From Nocardia altamirensis NBRC 108246 (lineage in GTDB: Bacteria; Actinomycetota; Actinomycetes; Mycobacteriales; Mycobacteriaceae): 64,000 nucleotides of DNA. Below are positions 20,601-30,200 of the stretch, in pieces. The stretch is taken from contig NZ_BDAY01000046.1 of assembly GCF_001612685.1 (NCBI RefSeq), positions 38,930 through 102,929 of the forward strand, given 5' to 3'. The position numbers were made by a program, and so were the translations under genes. Position 1 is the first letter of the stretch. Each line of letters begins with the position of its first letter. Under the pieces are notes generated by a model, which saw nothing but the letters and a program-made list of their open reading frames with translations, made no database searches and was not told where the DNA came from.

Positions 20601-21159
20601 ACGACGGGCGGGCAAGGGCGGTTCGCTGGCGCAACGGTTGGCAGGCGTGCCCGCCGAAGATCGCGAAGCGGTGGTGCTCGACCTGGTGCGTGCGCAGGTG
20701 GCCTCCGTGCTCGGGCACGCGACGGCCACCGCCATCGAAGACGAACGTGCCTTCAAGGACATCGGATTCGACTCGCTGGCCGCGGTCGAACTCCGCAATC
20801 GGCTCACCCAGGTGAGTGGGGTCCGGCTGCCCGCGACGCTGGTGTTCGACTACCCGACCCCGCTCGCGACCGCCCGGTTGCTGCTCACCGAGCTCGGCGG
20901 CGGCCCCGCCGAAGAGCGGCCGTCACCTGCCGTCGAACAGCTGCAGCGGCTCGAACACCTGGTGCTCGGCGCGACCGCCGAGGACGCGGCGGCGCTTGCC
21001 GAGCTGGAGCCGCGGCTGCGGGCGCTGAGCCACCGGCTGCGCAGCCTGCTCGGCGGCGGCAACGACAACCCGGAGCCGGACGGCGATGGCGACGACATCG
21101 ACCTGGCCTCCGACAGCGAAATGTTCGACCTGATCGACAGGGAGCTCGGGGCGGCATGA
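14662..21159 (+). CDS. Type I PKS 2: module 2 (KS-AT-DH-ER-KR-ACP)
   Basis: 2165 residues, one fully reducing module. N-terminal coiled-coil docking segment (RRSLKESERLRRENQQL), KS (36-460, Cys209 in DTACSAS), AT (567-850; GHSQGE, YASH, methylmalonyl), DH (937-1215; HLVLGTAIVP and LDAALH), ER (1405-1717; HAAAGGVGMAAVQLA), KR (1726-1950; GGTGGLG, LDD, QANY), ACP (Ser near 2038, FDSL). The ER carries Tyr in ALDRYPGEAP, the residue associated with a 2S-methyl outcome in the EryER4 work. The product step is a saturated, methyl-branched unit. The C-terminus has a helical acidic docking tail. ATG 14662 follows GGAGG. The stop overlaps a minicistron as ATGA. Confidence 0.95.
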   Translation: MAVEKPDVVGALRRSLKESERLRRENQQLADRVSEPLAIVGMSCRYPGGVGSPDELWELVTQGRIGTSEFPTDRGWDIANLYHPDPDHPGTAYTREGAFLDGMADFDAEFFGVSPREALVMDPQQRLLLETAWEAFEDAGIDPIALRGSDTGVFCGVMFSDYQYVAGESARRAEIEGYLAIASAPSVASGRISFAYGLEGPSVTVDTACSASLVAIDVAAKALRGRDCSLALVGGVSVMVRPNPFIEFSRQRALSPDGRCKAYAAAADGVGWGEGVGLIVLERLSDATRNGHRVLAVVRGSAVNHDGASNGLTAPNGPSQERVIRTALANSGLAAADVDVVEGHGTGTKLGDPIEAEALLATYGQHRDNPLWLGSVKSNIGHTQAAAGVAGVIKMVQAMRHEMLPRTLHVDAPSPHVDWSYGRVELLTEPQPWLRGERPRRAGVSSFGVSGTNAHVILEEAPVVPVETAEPAATVRPPAVPVLLSARSEGALREQADRIRAHMIARPEISYLDVAFAQATTRAWLDRRAVIVAADRGDLLTKLSELSSAEPAGRVVEGRVLASTVKPVFVFPGQGAQWVGMAVELLDTAPVFAERLRECGKALAEFTDWDLEAVLRSADGAPSLDRVDVVQPALWAVMVSLAALWRSYGVEPTAVVGHSQGEIAAAVVAGGLSLTDGARVAALRSRAIAQHLAGLGGMMSVAAPVERVTELLAPYDGRASIAAVNGPAAVVVSGAPEALDELLAVCEGEEIRARRVAVDYASHSAQVETIEAELATLLAPVTPQSGSIPFYSTVTGEFVDTSVLDGGYWYRNLRGRVGFEPAIRALLDQGAGCFVEMSPHPVLTMAVEETITAQGGQGRAGVLGSLRRDDGGFDRFVTSLAEAHVCGVEVDWSVSFAGTGAQRVSLPTYAFQRERFWLTAGVGTGDAAAAGLGRVAHPILAASVTVGDRDEWVFTGRLSHDTQPWLREHLVLGTAIVPGAALIELTAAAARTVGCDVIDELILEAPLTLDADTVRQLQVVFGPADGDGARTVSLYSRVETASDTEEPVETIRHARGKVTVDPEPARAAVQWPPVGADRVSVDDLYERLADAGLEYGPLFQGVQAAWRDGNDIYTEVALPDDSEGDALGADGFVVHPALLDAALHGALLDKAPGSAPDLPFSWSGVRFGQRAGSRVRARISSGGTAGLRIDIVDEDGASVVSVDGLTLRAVAPGQLAGGAATPAQSLFQLDWAAVHWDSSASDAQSAAQIAVLAAAQAADIDDLDRAVGAGLQSPDLVLAALETPDTAGDPVAAATAVTESTLAMVQRWLAAENLSAATLVVVTKRAVAVGAEAPDLTQSPVWGLIRSAQAEHPDRFLLVDLDSAVDPELDWSALAALDEPQLAMRAGGLFAPRLGKVAAAQEGTGWRLSSTRKGSLENLAIVPHDGGRPLGVGEVRIGIRAAGVNFRDVLIALDRYPGEAPLGSEAAGVVLETGSGVTDLAPGDRVFGIVPDAFGPVSVADRRTIALMPDTLTFAEAAAVPVVYLTAYYGLVDLAGLQAGERLLVHAAAGGVGMAAVQLANHFGAEVLATASPAKWQAVRALGVPEDRLASSRDLGFRTDFAAVTGGAGVDVVLNSLAGEFIDRTLELLPRGGRFIEMGKTDLRDPDVVAREHAGVRYRSYDLLEAGPDRIQEMLTEIAGLFTAGVLVPSPIRAWDVRQGAAAFRFLREGRNVGKVVLTVPAPLDPDGTVLITGGTGGLGALVAKHLVAQHGARHLLLVSRRGPDAPGARELIAELAAAGAHAEVAACDAADRAQLAALLDGLDRPLTAVVHTAGVLDDGVVEALTPQQLRRVLRPKLDAAWNLHELTAHRDLAAFVVFSSAAGILGNPGQANYAAANAAVDALSAVRRAAGLPAVSLAWGLWADATGMTGELGEADLARMERTGIGAITADLGLQLFDQALTADPALLAPVRLNLAALRGQAREGLLPALLRDLVKAQARRAGKGGSLAQRLAGVPAEDREAVVLDLVRAQVASVLGHATATAIEDERAFKDIGFDSLAAVELRNRLTQVSGVRLPATLVFDYPTPLATARLLLTELGGGPAEERPSPAVEQLQRLEHLVLGATAEDAAALAELEPRLRALSHRLRSLLGGGNDNPEPDGDGDDIDLASDSEMFDLIDRELGAA

Positions 21160-21236
21160 CCGAGTCAGGGCCCGGAGGAGGCAGCGTGCGTAACCACGGA
21201 GGGCCCCTCGGGCATGCCAGCGAGCACACAGCATGA
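21156..21236 (+). CDS. 26-codon bridging minicistron 1 (PKS 2 to PKS 3)
   Basis: ATG 21156 overlaps the PKS 2 stop as ATGA; the frame runs 26 codons (MTESGPGGGSVRNHGG...) and stops at TGA 21234-21236, which again overlaps the next ATG as ATGA. The peptide has no recognisable fold, being Gly/His/Ser-rich. The position suggests termination-reinitiation rather than a functional peptide; translation is inferred only from the overlaps. Confidence 0.4.
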   Translation: MTESGPGGGSVRNHGGPLGHASEHTA

Positions 21237-21271
21237 CCGGAACACGGACGAGAGACGGAGTTCTTCGATGA
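21233..21271 (+). CDS. 12-codon bridging minicistron 2 (PKS 2 to PKS 3)
   Basis: ATG 21233 overlaps the stop of minicistron 1; twelve codons (MTGTRTRDGVLR) end at TGA 21269-21271, which overlaps the PKS 3 start ATG 21268 as ATGA. PKS 3 has only a weak ACGGAG site upstream, so ribosomes handed over by this relay could matter. Confidence 0.4.
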   Translation: MTGTRTRDGVLR

Positions 21272-24200
21272 GCGACGACGCCCAGCAGAACGAGCAGAAG
21301 CTGCGCACCTATCTGCGGAAGGTGACCACCGAACTGCGCACCGCCAACCGCAGGGTGCGCGAACTCGAGGACCGCGACAGCGAGCCGGTGGCGATCGTCG
21401 GCATGAGCTGCCGCTACCCCGGCGGCGCCGACACACCGGAGGCATTGTGGGAGTTGGTTGCTCATGGCCGCGACGCGATGACCCCGCTGCCCACCGATCG
21501 CGGCTGGGATCTGGAGCGGCTTTTCGAGCAGGGCGGGCACGGCACGGTCACCGCACGCAACGGCGGATTCATCGAGGGCGTCGGTGATTTCGATGCCGAG
21601 TTCTTCGGCATCAGCCCGCGTGAGGCGTTGGCCATCGATCCGGCGCAGCGGCTCACTCTGGAGGGTGCATGGGCGGCGCTCGAGGACGCGGGGATCGATC
21701 CGACCTCGTTGCGCGGCAGCGACACCGGTGTGTTCACCGGAGCGGTGACCTCCGACTACGGCGGTTCGATGCCGCCGGAACTGGAAGGGTTCCGGCTGGC
21801 AGGCACGCAGGGCAGCGTGGTGTCCGGCCGCGTCGCCTACAGCCTCGGGCTGGAGGGTCCTGCGGTCACTGTCGACACCGCATGTTCGTCGTCGTTGGTG
21901 GCAATGCACCTGGCGGCCAAGGCATTGCGGTCGCGGGAATGCTCGCTGGCGCTGGCGGGCGGCGTGACCGTGCTGGCAGGGCCGTTCCTGTTCATCGAGT
22001 TCAGCAGGCAGGGCGGTCTAGCCGCGGACGGACGGTGCAAGGCGTACGCGGCAGGCGCGGACGGCACCGGCTTCGCCGACGGCCTCGGCCTGCTTGTGCT
22101 GGAACGACTCTCGGACGCGCGGCGCAACGGCCGCCGCATCCTCGGCCTGCTGCGCGGTAGCGCAGTCAATCAGGACGGCGCGAGCAACGGGCTCACGGCG
22201 CCGAACGGTCCGTCGCAGGAGCGGGTGATCCGGGCCGCGCTCGCCGATGCCGGGCTCACCGCCGCCGAGATCGACGCGGTCGAAGGACACGGCACCGGAA
22301 CGCAATTGGGCGATCCGATCGAGGCGCGGGCGCTGCTGGCCACCTATGGGCGCGAGCGGATCGACGCGCCGCTGTGGCTCGGCTCGGTGAAGTCCAATAT
22401 CGGCCACACCTCCGCCGCGGCAGGCGTGGCCGGGGTGATCAAGATGGTGCAGGCCATGCGGCACGACCTGCTGCCGCGCACCTTGCACGCGAATGAGCCG
22501 TCACCGCACATCGATTGGACCTCCGGTCAGGTCGAGCTGCTCACCGAGGAACGCGCATGGCGCGGTAACGGGCGGCCGCGCCGGGCCGCGGTGTCCTCGT
22601 TCGGCATCAGCGGCACCAACGCGCACGTGATCCTGGAGGAGGCGCCGAAGGTCAGCGTCGAGCCCGATGCGGAGGCGACCGCACCGGTCGCGGCGCGGCA
22701 GTCGGGTGCGGTGCCGGTGGTCGTGTCGGGTCGCACCGAGGCCGCGCTCCACGCGCAGGCGGCGCAGTTGCGGTCCGCGCTCGCCGGGCAGCCCGACGCG
22801 TTCCTGCCGGATGTCGGCTTCACCCAGGCGACTTCGCGGGCATTGCTGGAGCACCGTGCCGTCGTCACGGCCGCCGACACCGACGAACTGATCGCCGGGC
22901 TGGCCGCCCTCGCCGACGGTGACACCGGAGCCGGTGCGGCACAAGGGCGGTCGGTCGGCGGCAAGACCGCATTCCTGTTCACCGGACAGGGCGCGCAGCG
23001 GACACGGATGGGCGCGGGGCTGGCGCAGGCATTTCCGGCATTCGCCACGGCACTGGACGAGGTGTGCGCCGAACTGGATCCGCGCGTCGGCCGTTCGGTC
23101 CGTGCGCTGCTCGCCGCGCCCAAGGACAGTCCCGAGGCGGAGCTGCTGAATGCGACCGAGTACACCCAGGTCGCGTTGTTCGCGGTCGAGGTCGCGCTGT
23201 TCCGGTTGGTCGAATCCTTCGGCGTCCGTGCTGATTACCTGATCGGTCACTCGGTCGGCGAGCTTGCCGCGGCCCACGTCGCCGGCGTCCTTTCGCTGGC
23301 CGACGCGGCCACCCTGGTAGTGGCGCGTGGTCGATTGATGGGCGCGCTGCCGTCGGGCGGCGCCATGATCGCGGTGCAGGCGAGCGAGGCCGAGGTACAG
23401 GAGTCGCTGGCCGATTACGCAGGGCGACTGGTGATCTCGGGCGTGAACGGCCCACAGGCAGTGGTGCTCTCCGGTGACGGTGCCGCCGCCGACGAGTGGC
23501 TGGCAGGCTGGTCGGGTCGCAAGACCACCCGGCTGCGCGTCTCGCACGCCTTCCACTCGCCGCACATGGATCCCATGCTCGACGAATTCGAAGCCGTCGC
23601 ACGGGGTTTGACCTTCCATGCGCCGACGGTGCCGATCATGTCCAACGTGACGGGCAAGCTGGCCACCGTCGCGGTGACCGAGCCGCGCTACTGGGTCGAC
23701 CATGTGCGCCAGGCGGTGCGCTTCGCCGACGGCGTCGAGGAGCTCTTCCGGCTCGGGGTGCGCAAGTTCTTGGAGCTCGGCCCGGACGCGGTGCTCACTG
23801 CCATGGCCCGCCAGACCCTGGACGCGCAGGCCGACGAGGTGCTCACGGTCGCCGCACTGCGGGCCAGGCGGTCCGAGTCGGCGACCTTCGCGACCTTCCT
23901 CGGCCGCGCGTCCCTCGCAGGCGTCCCGGTGGATTGGGCCGCCTACTACGCCGGTACCGGCGCGACACGAATCTCGCTGCCCACCTACGCCTTCCAGCGG
24001 AAGCGGTACTGGCTGTCGCCGACCACCGGCAGCGGTGATCCCGGCGCTGCCGGGCTCGGCAGGCTCGATCATCCGCTGCTCGCCGCCGCGGTGAGCGTCG
24101 GCGACCGCGACGAATGGCTGTTCACCGGTCGGGTCAGCACCGAATCCCAGCCGTGGACCGGCGAACATCTGCTGCTCGGCAGCATGGTCGTGCCAGGCAC

Positions 24201-27200
24201 CGCGCTGGTCGAGCTGGCGCTCACCGCGGGACGGCACCTCGGGACGCCGGTGCTCGAGGAGCTGGTGCTCGAAGCACCCCTGGTGATGACCGCGGGTGTC
24301 ACCCGTCAGCTGCAGGTCGTCGCGGGCGCCGCCGGAGCGGACGGGCGCAGAGAGGTCGCCGTCTATTCGCGGCCCGAAACCGGCGACGACACCGACGGAC
24401 CAGGCACCTGTCACGGCCGCGGCATCCTCGGCGCGGACGCCGAGCCCGCCATGGCATGGCCCGAGCAGTGGCCGCCCGCCGACGCCGACGAACTTCCGGT
24501 CGACGCACTGTACGGCCGCCTCGCCGACATCGGGTACGACTACGGCCCCGTGTTCCACGGCGTGCAGGCGGCCTGGCGCACCGCGACCGAAAGCTATGCG
24601 GAAGTCGTCCTGCCCGGTGCCGACGACGCCGCGTTGACCGACGGTGGCTACGGCATCCACCCGGCGCTGTTCGACGCGGCGCTGCAGAGCGGCGTGATTC
24701 TGCTGACGGACGGTGTGTCCGGGCAGCGAATGCCCTTTAGCTGGAACGGGGTTCGCCTCGATCGCCCCGGAGCCACGCGACTGCGTGTGCGCGCCGCCGT
24801 CACCGGCGACTCGGCATTGCGCCTGGATGCCGTGGACGACAGCGGCGCTCCGGTCGTCTCGATCAAGGCGCTCGCGGTCCGACCGGTCGAACAGGACCGC
24901 CTCGGCGCAGGCCGGTCCGGTAGCGGTTCGGCTATGCACACGGTCGAGTGGCTGCCGGTCGTCAGCGAAACCACCGGCGCCACCGGCGAAATCGTGCACC
25001 TCGACAATGCCGCCGCGCTGGCTGATCTGACTATCGATGCCGCAACGCCGCGCGCGGTGGTGGTGCCGATCCTCGACGCCGATGGTGAGGTCCCGGCGGC
25101 GGTGCATGCGGCGACGCTGGACACGCTCGGCCTGCTGCAGCGGTGGTTAGCCGACGCCCGATTCACCGACGGCACCACCCTGGTCATCAGGACGCGGAAT
25201 GCGGTGGCTGCCGACGCCGATACGGTGCCGGATCCGGCGCAAGCGGCGGTGTGGGGCCTGGTGCACAGCGCTCAGTCCGAGCACCCGGGACGATTCCTGC
25301 TCGTCGATGGCGATGCGCCGGAACTCGATTGGGCCTCCGCACTCGACACGGACGAACCGCAGCTCGCGTTCCGCGCCGGAAAGCTGTTGGCACCTCGGCT
25401 GACCCGCACCGACGTCGAGCCGTCCGGTACGCCGTTCGGCACCGACAGCACGGTGCTGATCACTGGCGGCACCAGCGGTTTGGGCGCCGTGCTTGCGCGG
25501 CACCTGGTGACCGCGCACGGGGTACCCCGATTGTTGTTGGTCAGCAGGCGAGGTGCGGCCGCGGACGGGGTGGCCGACCTGGTCGCCGACCTCGAATCTC
25601 TTGGGGCACAGGCGAGAGTCGAAGCCTGCGATGTCGCCGACCGGAATCAGCTTGCCGCACTGCTTGCGACGCTCGACCACCCGCCGACGGCCGTGGTGCA
25701 CGCAGCGGGCGTCCTCGACGACGGTGTCATCGACGCGCTCACCCCCGAACAGGTGCAGCGGGTGCTTCGCCCCAAGGTGGACGCGGCCTGGCATCTGCAC
25801 GAGCTGACCGCGGACGCGAAACTGTCCGCGTTCGTGCTGTTCTCGTCGGTCGCGGCGCTGATCGGCAGCCCGGGCCAGGGCAACTACGCCGCCGCCAACG
25901 CCGCGCTCGACGCACTTGCCGCCGCGCGCAAGTCCGCGGGTCTGCCCGCGACGTCGCTGGCGTGGGGCCTGTGGGCCGAGGGCGGTATGGCCGGTGAGCT
26001 CACCGAAGCCGATCTGTCCCGATTGGCTCGAACAGGTTTGGCCGCACTGCCGGTCGAGCAGGGACTCGCGCTGTTCGACCGCGCGGTCGGCCTCGACGCG
26101 GCGCTGCTTGCGCCGGTCCTGCTCGACACGGCGGCGTTGCGCACGCAGGCCAGGGCGGGGCAATTGCCCGCGCTGCTGCGCGGCCTGGTCCGAGTGCCGG
26201 TGCAGCGCAGCAAGTCCGGCGGCTCGCTGGCTCAGCAGCTGACCGGACTCACCGAGGCCGAGCGCGAACGGACCGTGGTCGAACTCGTGCGCGCCCAAGT
26301 GTCGTCCGTGCTCGGCTACGCCTCCGCGGCCGAGATCGGCGTCGACCGGGCCTTCAAGGATCTCGGCTTCGACTCACTGAGCGCGGTCGAGCTCCGTAAC
26401 CGGCTCAACCAGGCGACCGGCGTGCGACTGCCCGCGACCCTGGTCTTCGATCACCCGAACCCCATGGCGGTGGCCCGGCTGATCCTCGCCGAAGTCGGTG
26501 GGACCATGGAGGTTTCGCGCCCAGCGGCGCGTACCCGACCGGTTGCCGCCGACGAGCCGCTTGCCATCGTCGGCATGGCGTGCCGCTACCCCGGCGGAGT
26601 CGCGTCCCCTGACGAGTTGTGGGAACTGCTTGTCGCAGGCCGCGACGCGGTCTCAGGTCTGCCTACCGATCGCGGCTGGGATCTGGACCGGATCTACGAT
26701 CCCGACCCCGACCACACGGGCACGGTGTACACGAAGGGCGGCGGCTTCCTGACCGAGCCCGACGTGTTCGACGCGGAGTTCTTCGGGATCAGCCCGCGCG
26801 AGGCGCTGGCCATGGACCCCCAGCAGCGCTTGATGCTGGAGACCGCGTGGGAGGCGTTCGAGCACGCCGGGATCGACCCGACCTCGTTGCGCGGCAGCGA
26901 GACCGGCGTCTTCACCGGTGTCGTGACGACCGACTACGGCGGGGCGCTGTCCAGCGAGCTGGAGGGCTACCGGCTCACCGGCACCACGACGAGCGTGGTG
27001 TCCGGCCGGATCGCCTACAGCCTCGGGCTGGAAGGCCCTGCGGTGTCGGTGGATACCGCCTGCTCCTCCTCGATGGTGGCGCTGCACGTGGCCTCGCAGG
27101 CGCTGCGGTCCGGCGACTGCTCGATGGCGCTGGTCGGCGGGGTGACCCTGCTGGCAGGCCCCTACCTGCTGACCGAGTTCAGCAGGCAGCGGGCGGTGTC

Positions 27201-30200
27201 GCCGGACGGCCGCTGCCGGTCCTACGCCGCTGGCGCGGACGGCACCGGCTTCGGTGACGGCGTCGGTGCGCTTGTGCTGGAACGGCTTTCCGATGCCGAA
27301 CGCAACGGGCATCGGGTGCTCGCGGTGGTGCGCGGCAGCGCGATCAACCAGGACGGCGCCAGCAACGGGCTCACCGCGCCGAACGGTCCGTCGCAGGAGC
27401 GGGTGATCCGTGCCGCGCTGGCCAATGCGCGGCTGACTCCGGCCGATGTCGATGCGGTCGAGGGCCACGGCACCGGCACCAAGCTCGGCGATCCGATCGA
27501 GGCGCAGGCGCTGCTTGCCACCTACGGTCAGGAACGCGCGGGAGATCCGCTGTGGCTCGGCTCGATCAAATCCAACATCGGCCACACCTCGGCCGCGGCC
27601 GGTATCGCCAGCGTGATCAAAATGGTGCTGGCATTACGCAACGAGCTGCTGCCGCGCACCCTGCACGTGGATGCGCCGTCGCCACACGTGGATTGGGCGT
27701 CGGGAGCGGTCTCGCTGCTCACCGAGGCCAGGCCGTGGCAGACCAACGGCCATCCGCGCCGGGCCGGGGTGTCGTCCTTCGGCGTCAGCGGCACCAACGG
27801 GCACGTGATTCTGGAGGAGGCGCCGCGCACGGCGGAGGTGGGTGCGCCTGTCGAGCCGACCGGCGATCCCGCCGTCGTGCTCGTCTCCGGCCGCACGCCT
27901 GCGGCATTGCGGACACAGGCAGACCGGTTGCGCGCCAACGTTCTTACCCGGCCTGATGTCTCGCTGCTCGACCTGGGCTACTCGACGGCAGTGAGCCGCG
28001 CGCAGCTGGAGCATCGCGCGGCGGTGGTCGCCACCGACCGTGACGTGCTGCTCGCCGGACTGGCCGCGGTCGCGATCGCCGAACCGGACGACAACGTGGT
28101 CGAAGGCCGGGTCCTCGCGACCAGCGCGAAGCCGGTGTTCGTCTTCCCCGGTCAGGGTGCGCAGTGGGCTGGTATGGCGGTTGAGTTGCTCGATACCACA
28201 CCGGTTTTCGCGGAGCGACTGCGCGAATGCGGCAAGGCTTTGGCTGAGTTCACCGACTGGGACCTGGAAGCGGTGCTGCGCAGCGCCGACGGTGCGCCGT
28301 CGCTCGAACGGGTCGACGTGGTGCAGCCCGCGCTGTGGGCAGTGATGGTGTCACTGGCGGCACTGTGGCGCGCGCACGGCGTGGAACCCATTGCTGTAGT
28401 GGGTCATTCGCAGGGAGAGATCGCGGCCGCCGTGGTGGCTGGTGGCCTGTCGCTGACTGACGGTGCCCGCGTTGCGGCATTGCGGTCGCGGGCCATCGCG
28501 CAGCATCTGGCCGGTCTCGGCGGGATGATGTCGGTCGCCGCGTCGGAGGATCGGGTGACCGAACTACTCGCGCCCTACGACGGCCGAGTCTCCATCGCAG
28601 CGGTGAACGGACCTGCGGCAGTGGTCGTTTCTGGTTCGCCGGACGCGCTCGACGAGCTGCTCGCAGTCTGCGAGGGCGAGGGCATCCGGGCGCGTCGCGT
28701 CGCGGTGGACTACGCCTCGCATTCGGCACAGGTGGAAACCATCGAGGCAGAGCTGGCGACGCTGCTCGCGCCGGTGACACCGCAGCCCGGTTCGATCCCG
28801 TTCTACTCCACGGTCACCGGCGAATTCGTCGACACCGAGATCCTCGACGGGAGCTACTGGTACCAGAACCTGCGTGGCCGTGTCGGTTTCGAGCCTGCGA
28901 TCCGCGCACTGCTCGACCAGGGCGCCGGGTGCTTTGTCGAGATGTCCCCGCATCCGGTGCTGACCATGGCCGTCGAGCAGACCATCGCCGCACAGGGTGC
29001 GGAGGGTCGCGCCGGTGTGGTCGGCTCGCTACGCCGCGACGACGGTGGCCGCGACCGGTTCGCGTTGTCGCTGGCCGAAGCGCACCTGACCGGTGTGTCG
29101 GTGGACTGGGCCGGGTTCCATGCCGGCGCCCGCGTCATCGACTTGCCGACCTACGCCTTTCAGCACGAACGCTTTTGGCTCAGCACATCGGCCGCCACGT
29201 CCGGCGATGCGACGGCGGCCGGGCTGGATCGGATCGTGCACCCGGTGCTCGCGGCGGCGCTGCCGGTCGGCAACCGCGACGAGTGGGTGTTCACCGGTCG
29301 GATCTCGCAGGACTCGCAGCCGTGGACCCGCGATCACGTGGTGTTCGGCATCGTGCTGGTGCCGGGCACCGCGCTGGTGGAGTTGGCGCTGACCGCGGGC
29401 GGGCACGTCGGCTGCCCGGTGGTGGACGAGCTGGTCATCGAGGCGCCACTGATCCTGGAGGACGATGTCACCCGGCAAGTGCAGGTGACGGTCGGGACGC
29501 CGGGCAGCGACGGACGCCGCGAAGTGGTGATCTTCTCCCGGCCCGAAACCAGGGCCGCCGAGGAATCTGCCGAGGCCACCTGCCATGCCAGGGGCTGGCT
29601 CGCCGGTTCCGCGACCACGCCCGATCTGTGGCCGGTGCAGTGGCCGCCGTCCGGTGCCGAGCCGCTCACCGTCGACGAGCTCTACACCTTGGTCGGCAGG
29701 CACGCGCAGCTCACCGACGTCGGCTTCGACTACGGACCGGCCTTCCGGGCCGTCCAGGCCGCGTGGCGAGTCGGCGACGACGTCTGCACCGAGCTGGTGC
29801 TCCCCGAATCCGCCGGTCCCGCTGACGGATTCGCCATCCACCCCGCGCTGTTCGACAGTGCCCTGCACGGCGGGCTCGGCATGCTCGACAACGGCGCGGA
29901 CAGCCCCGGCGGTCTGCCGTTCTCGTGGTCCGGCGTGCACCTGATCCGGCCGGGTCAGACCAAGCTGCGGGTGCGGATCGGCCTGGCCGATCCGACTGCA
30001 CTGCGGCTGGAGTTGGCCGACACCGACGGACAGCCCGTGGCGAGCGTGCCGCGTCTCGATGTCCGCCCTGTCGAACAGGCGCAGCTCGAAGCAGCTCGTC
30101 AGAGTGGGCAGCGGGCGCTGTACCGGGTCGACTGGGCGCCGGTCCCCATCGGCCCGGCCAGGCCCGCCCGCATTGCGGTGCTCGGCGCATTGGCCGCCTC

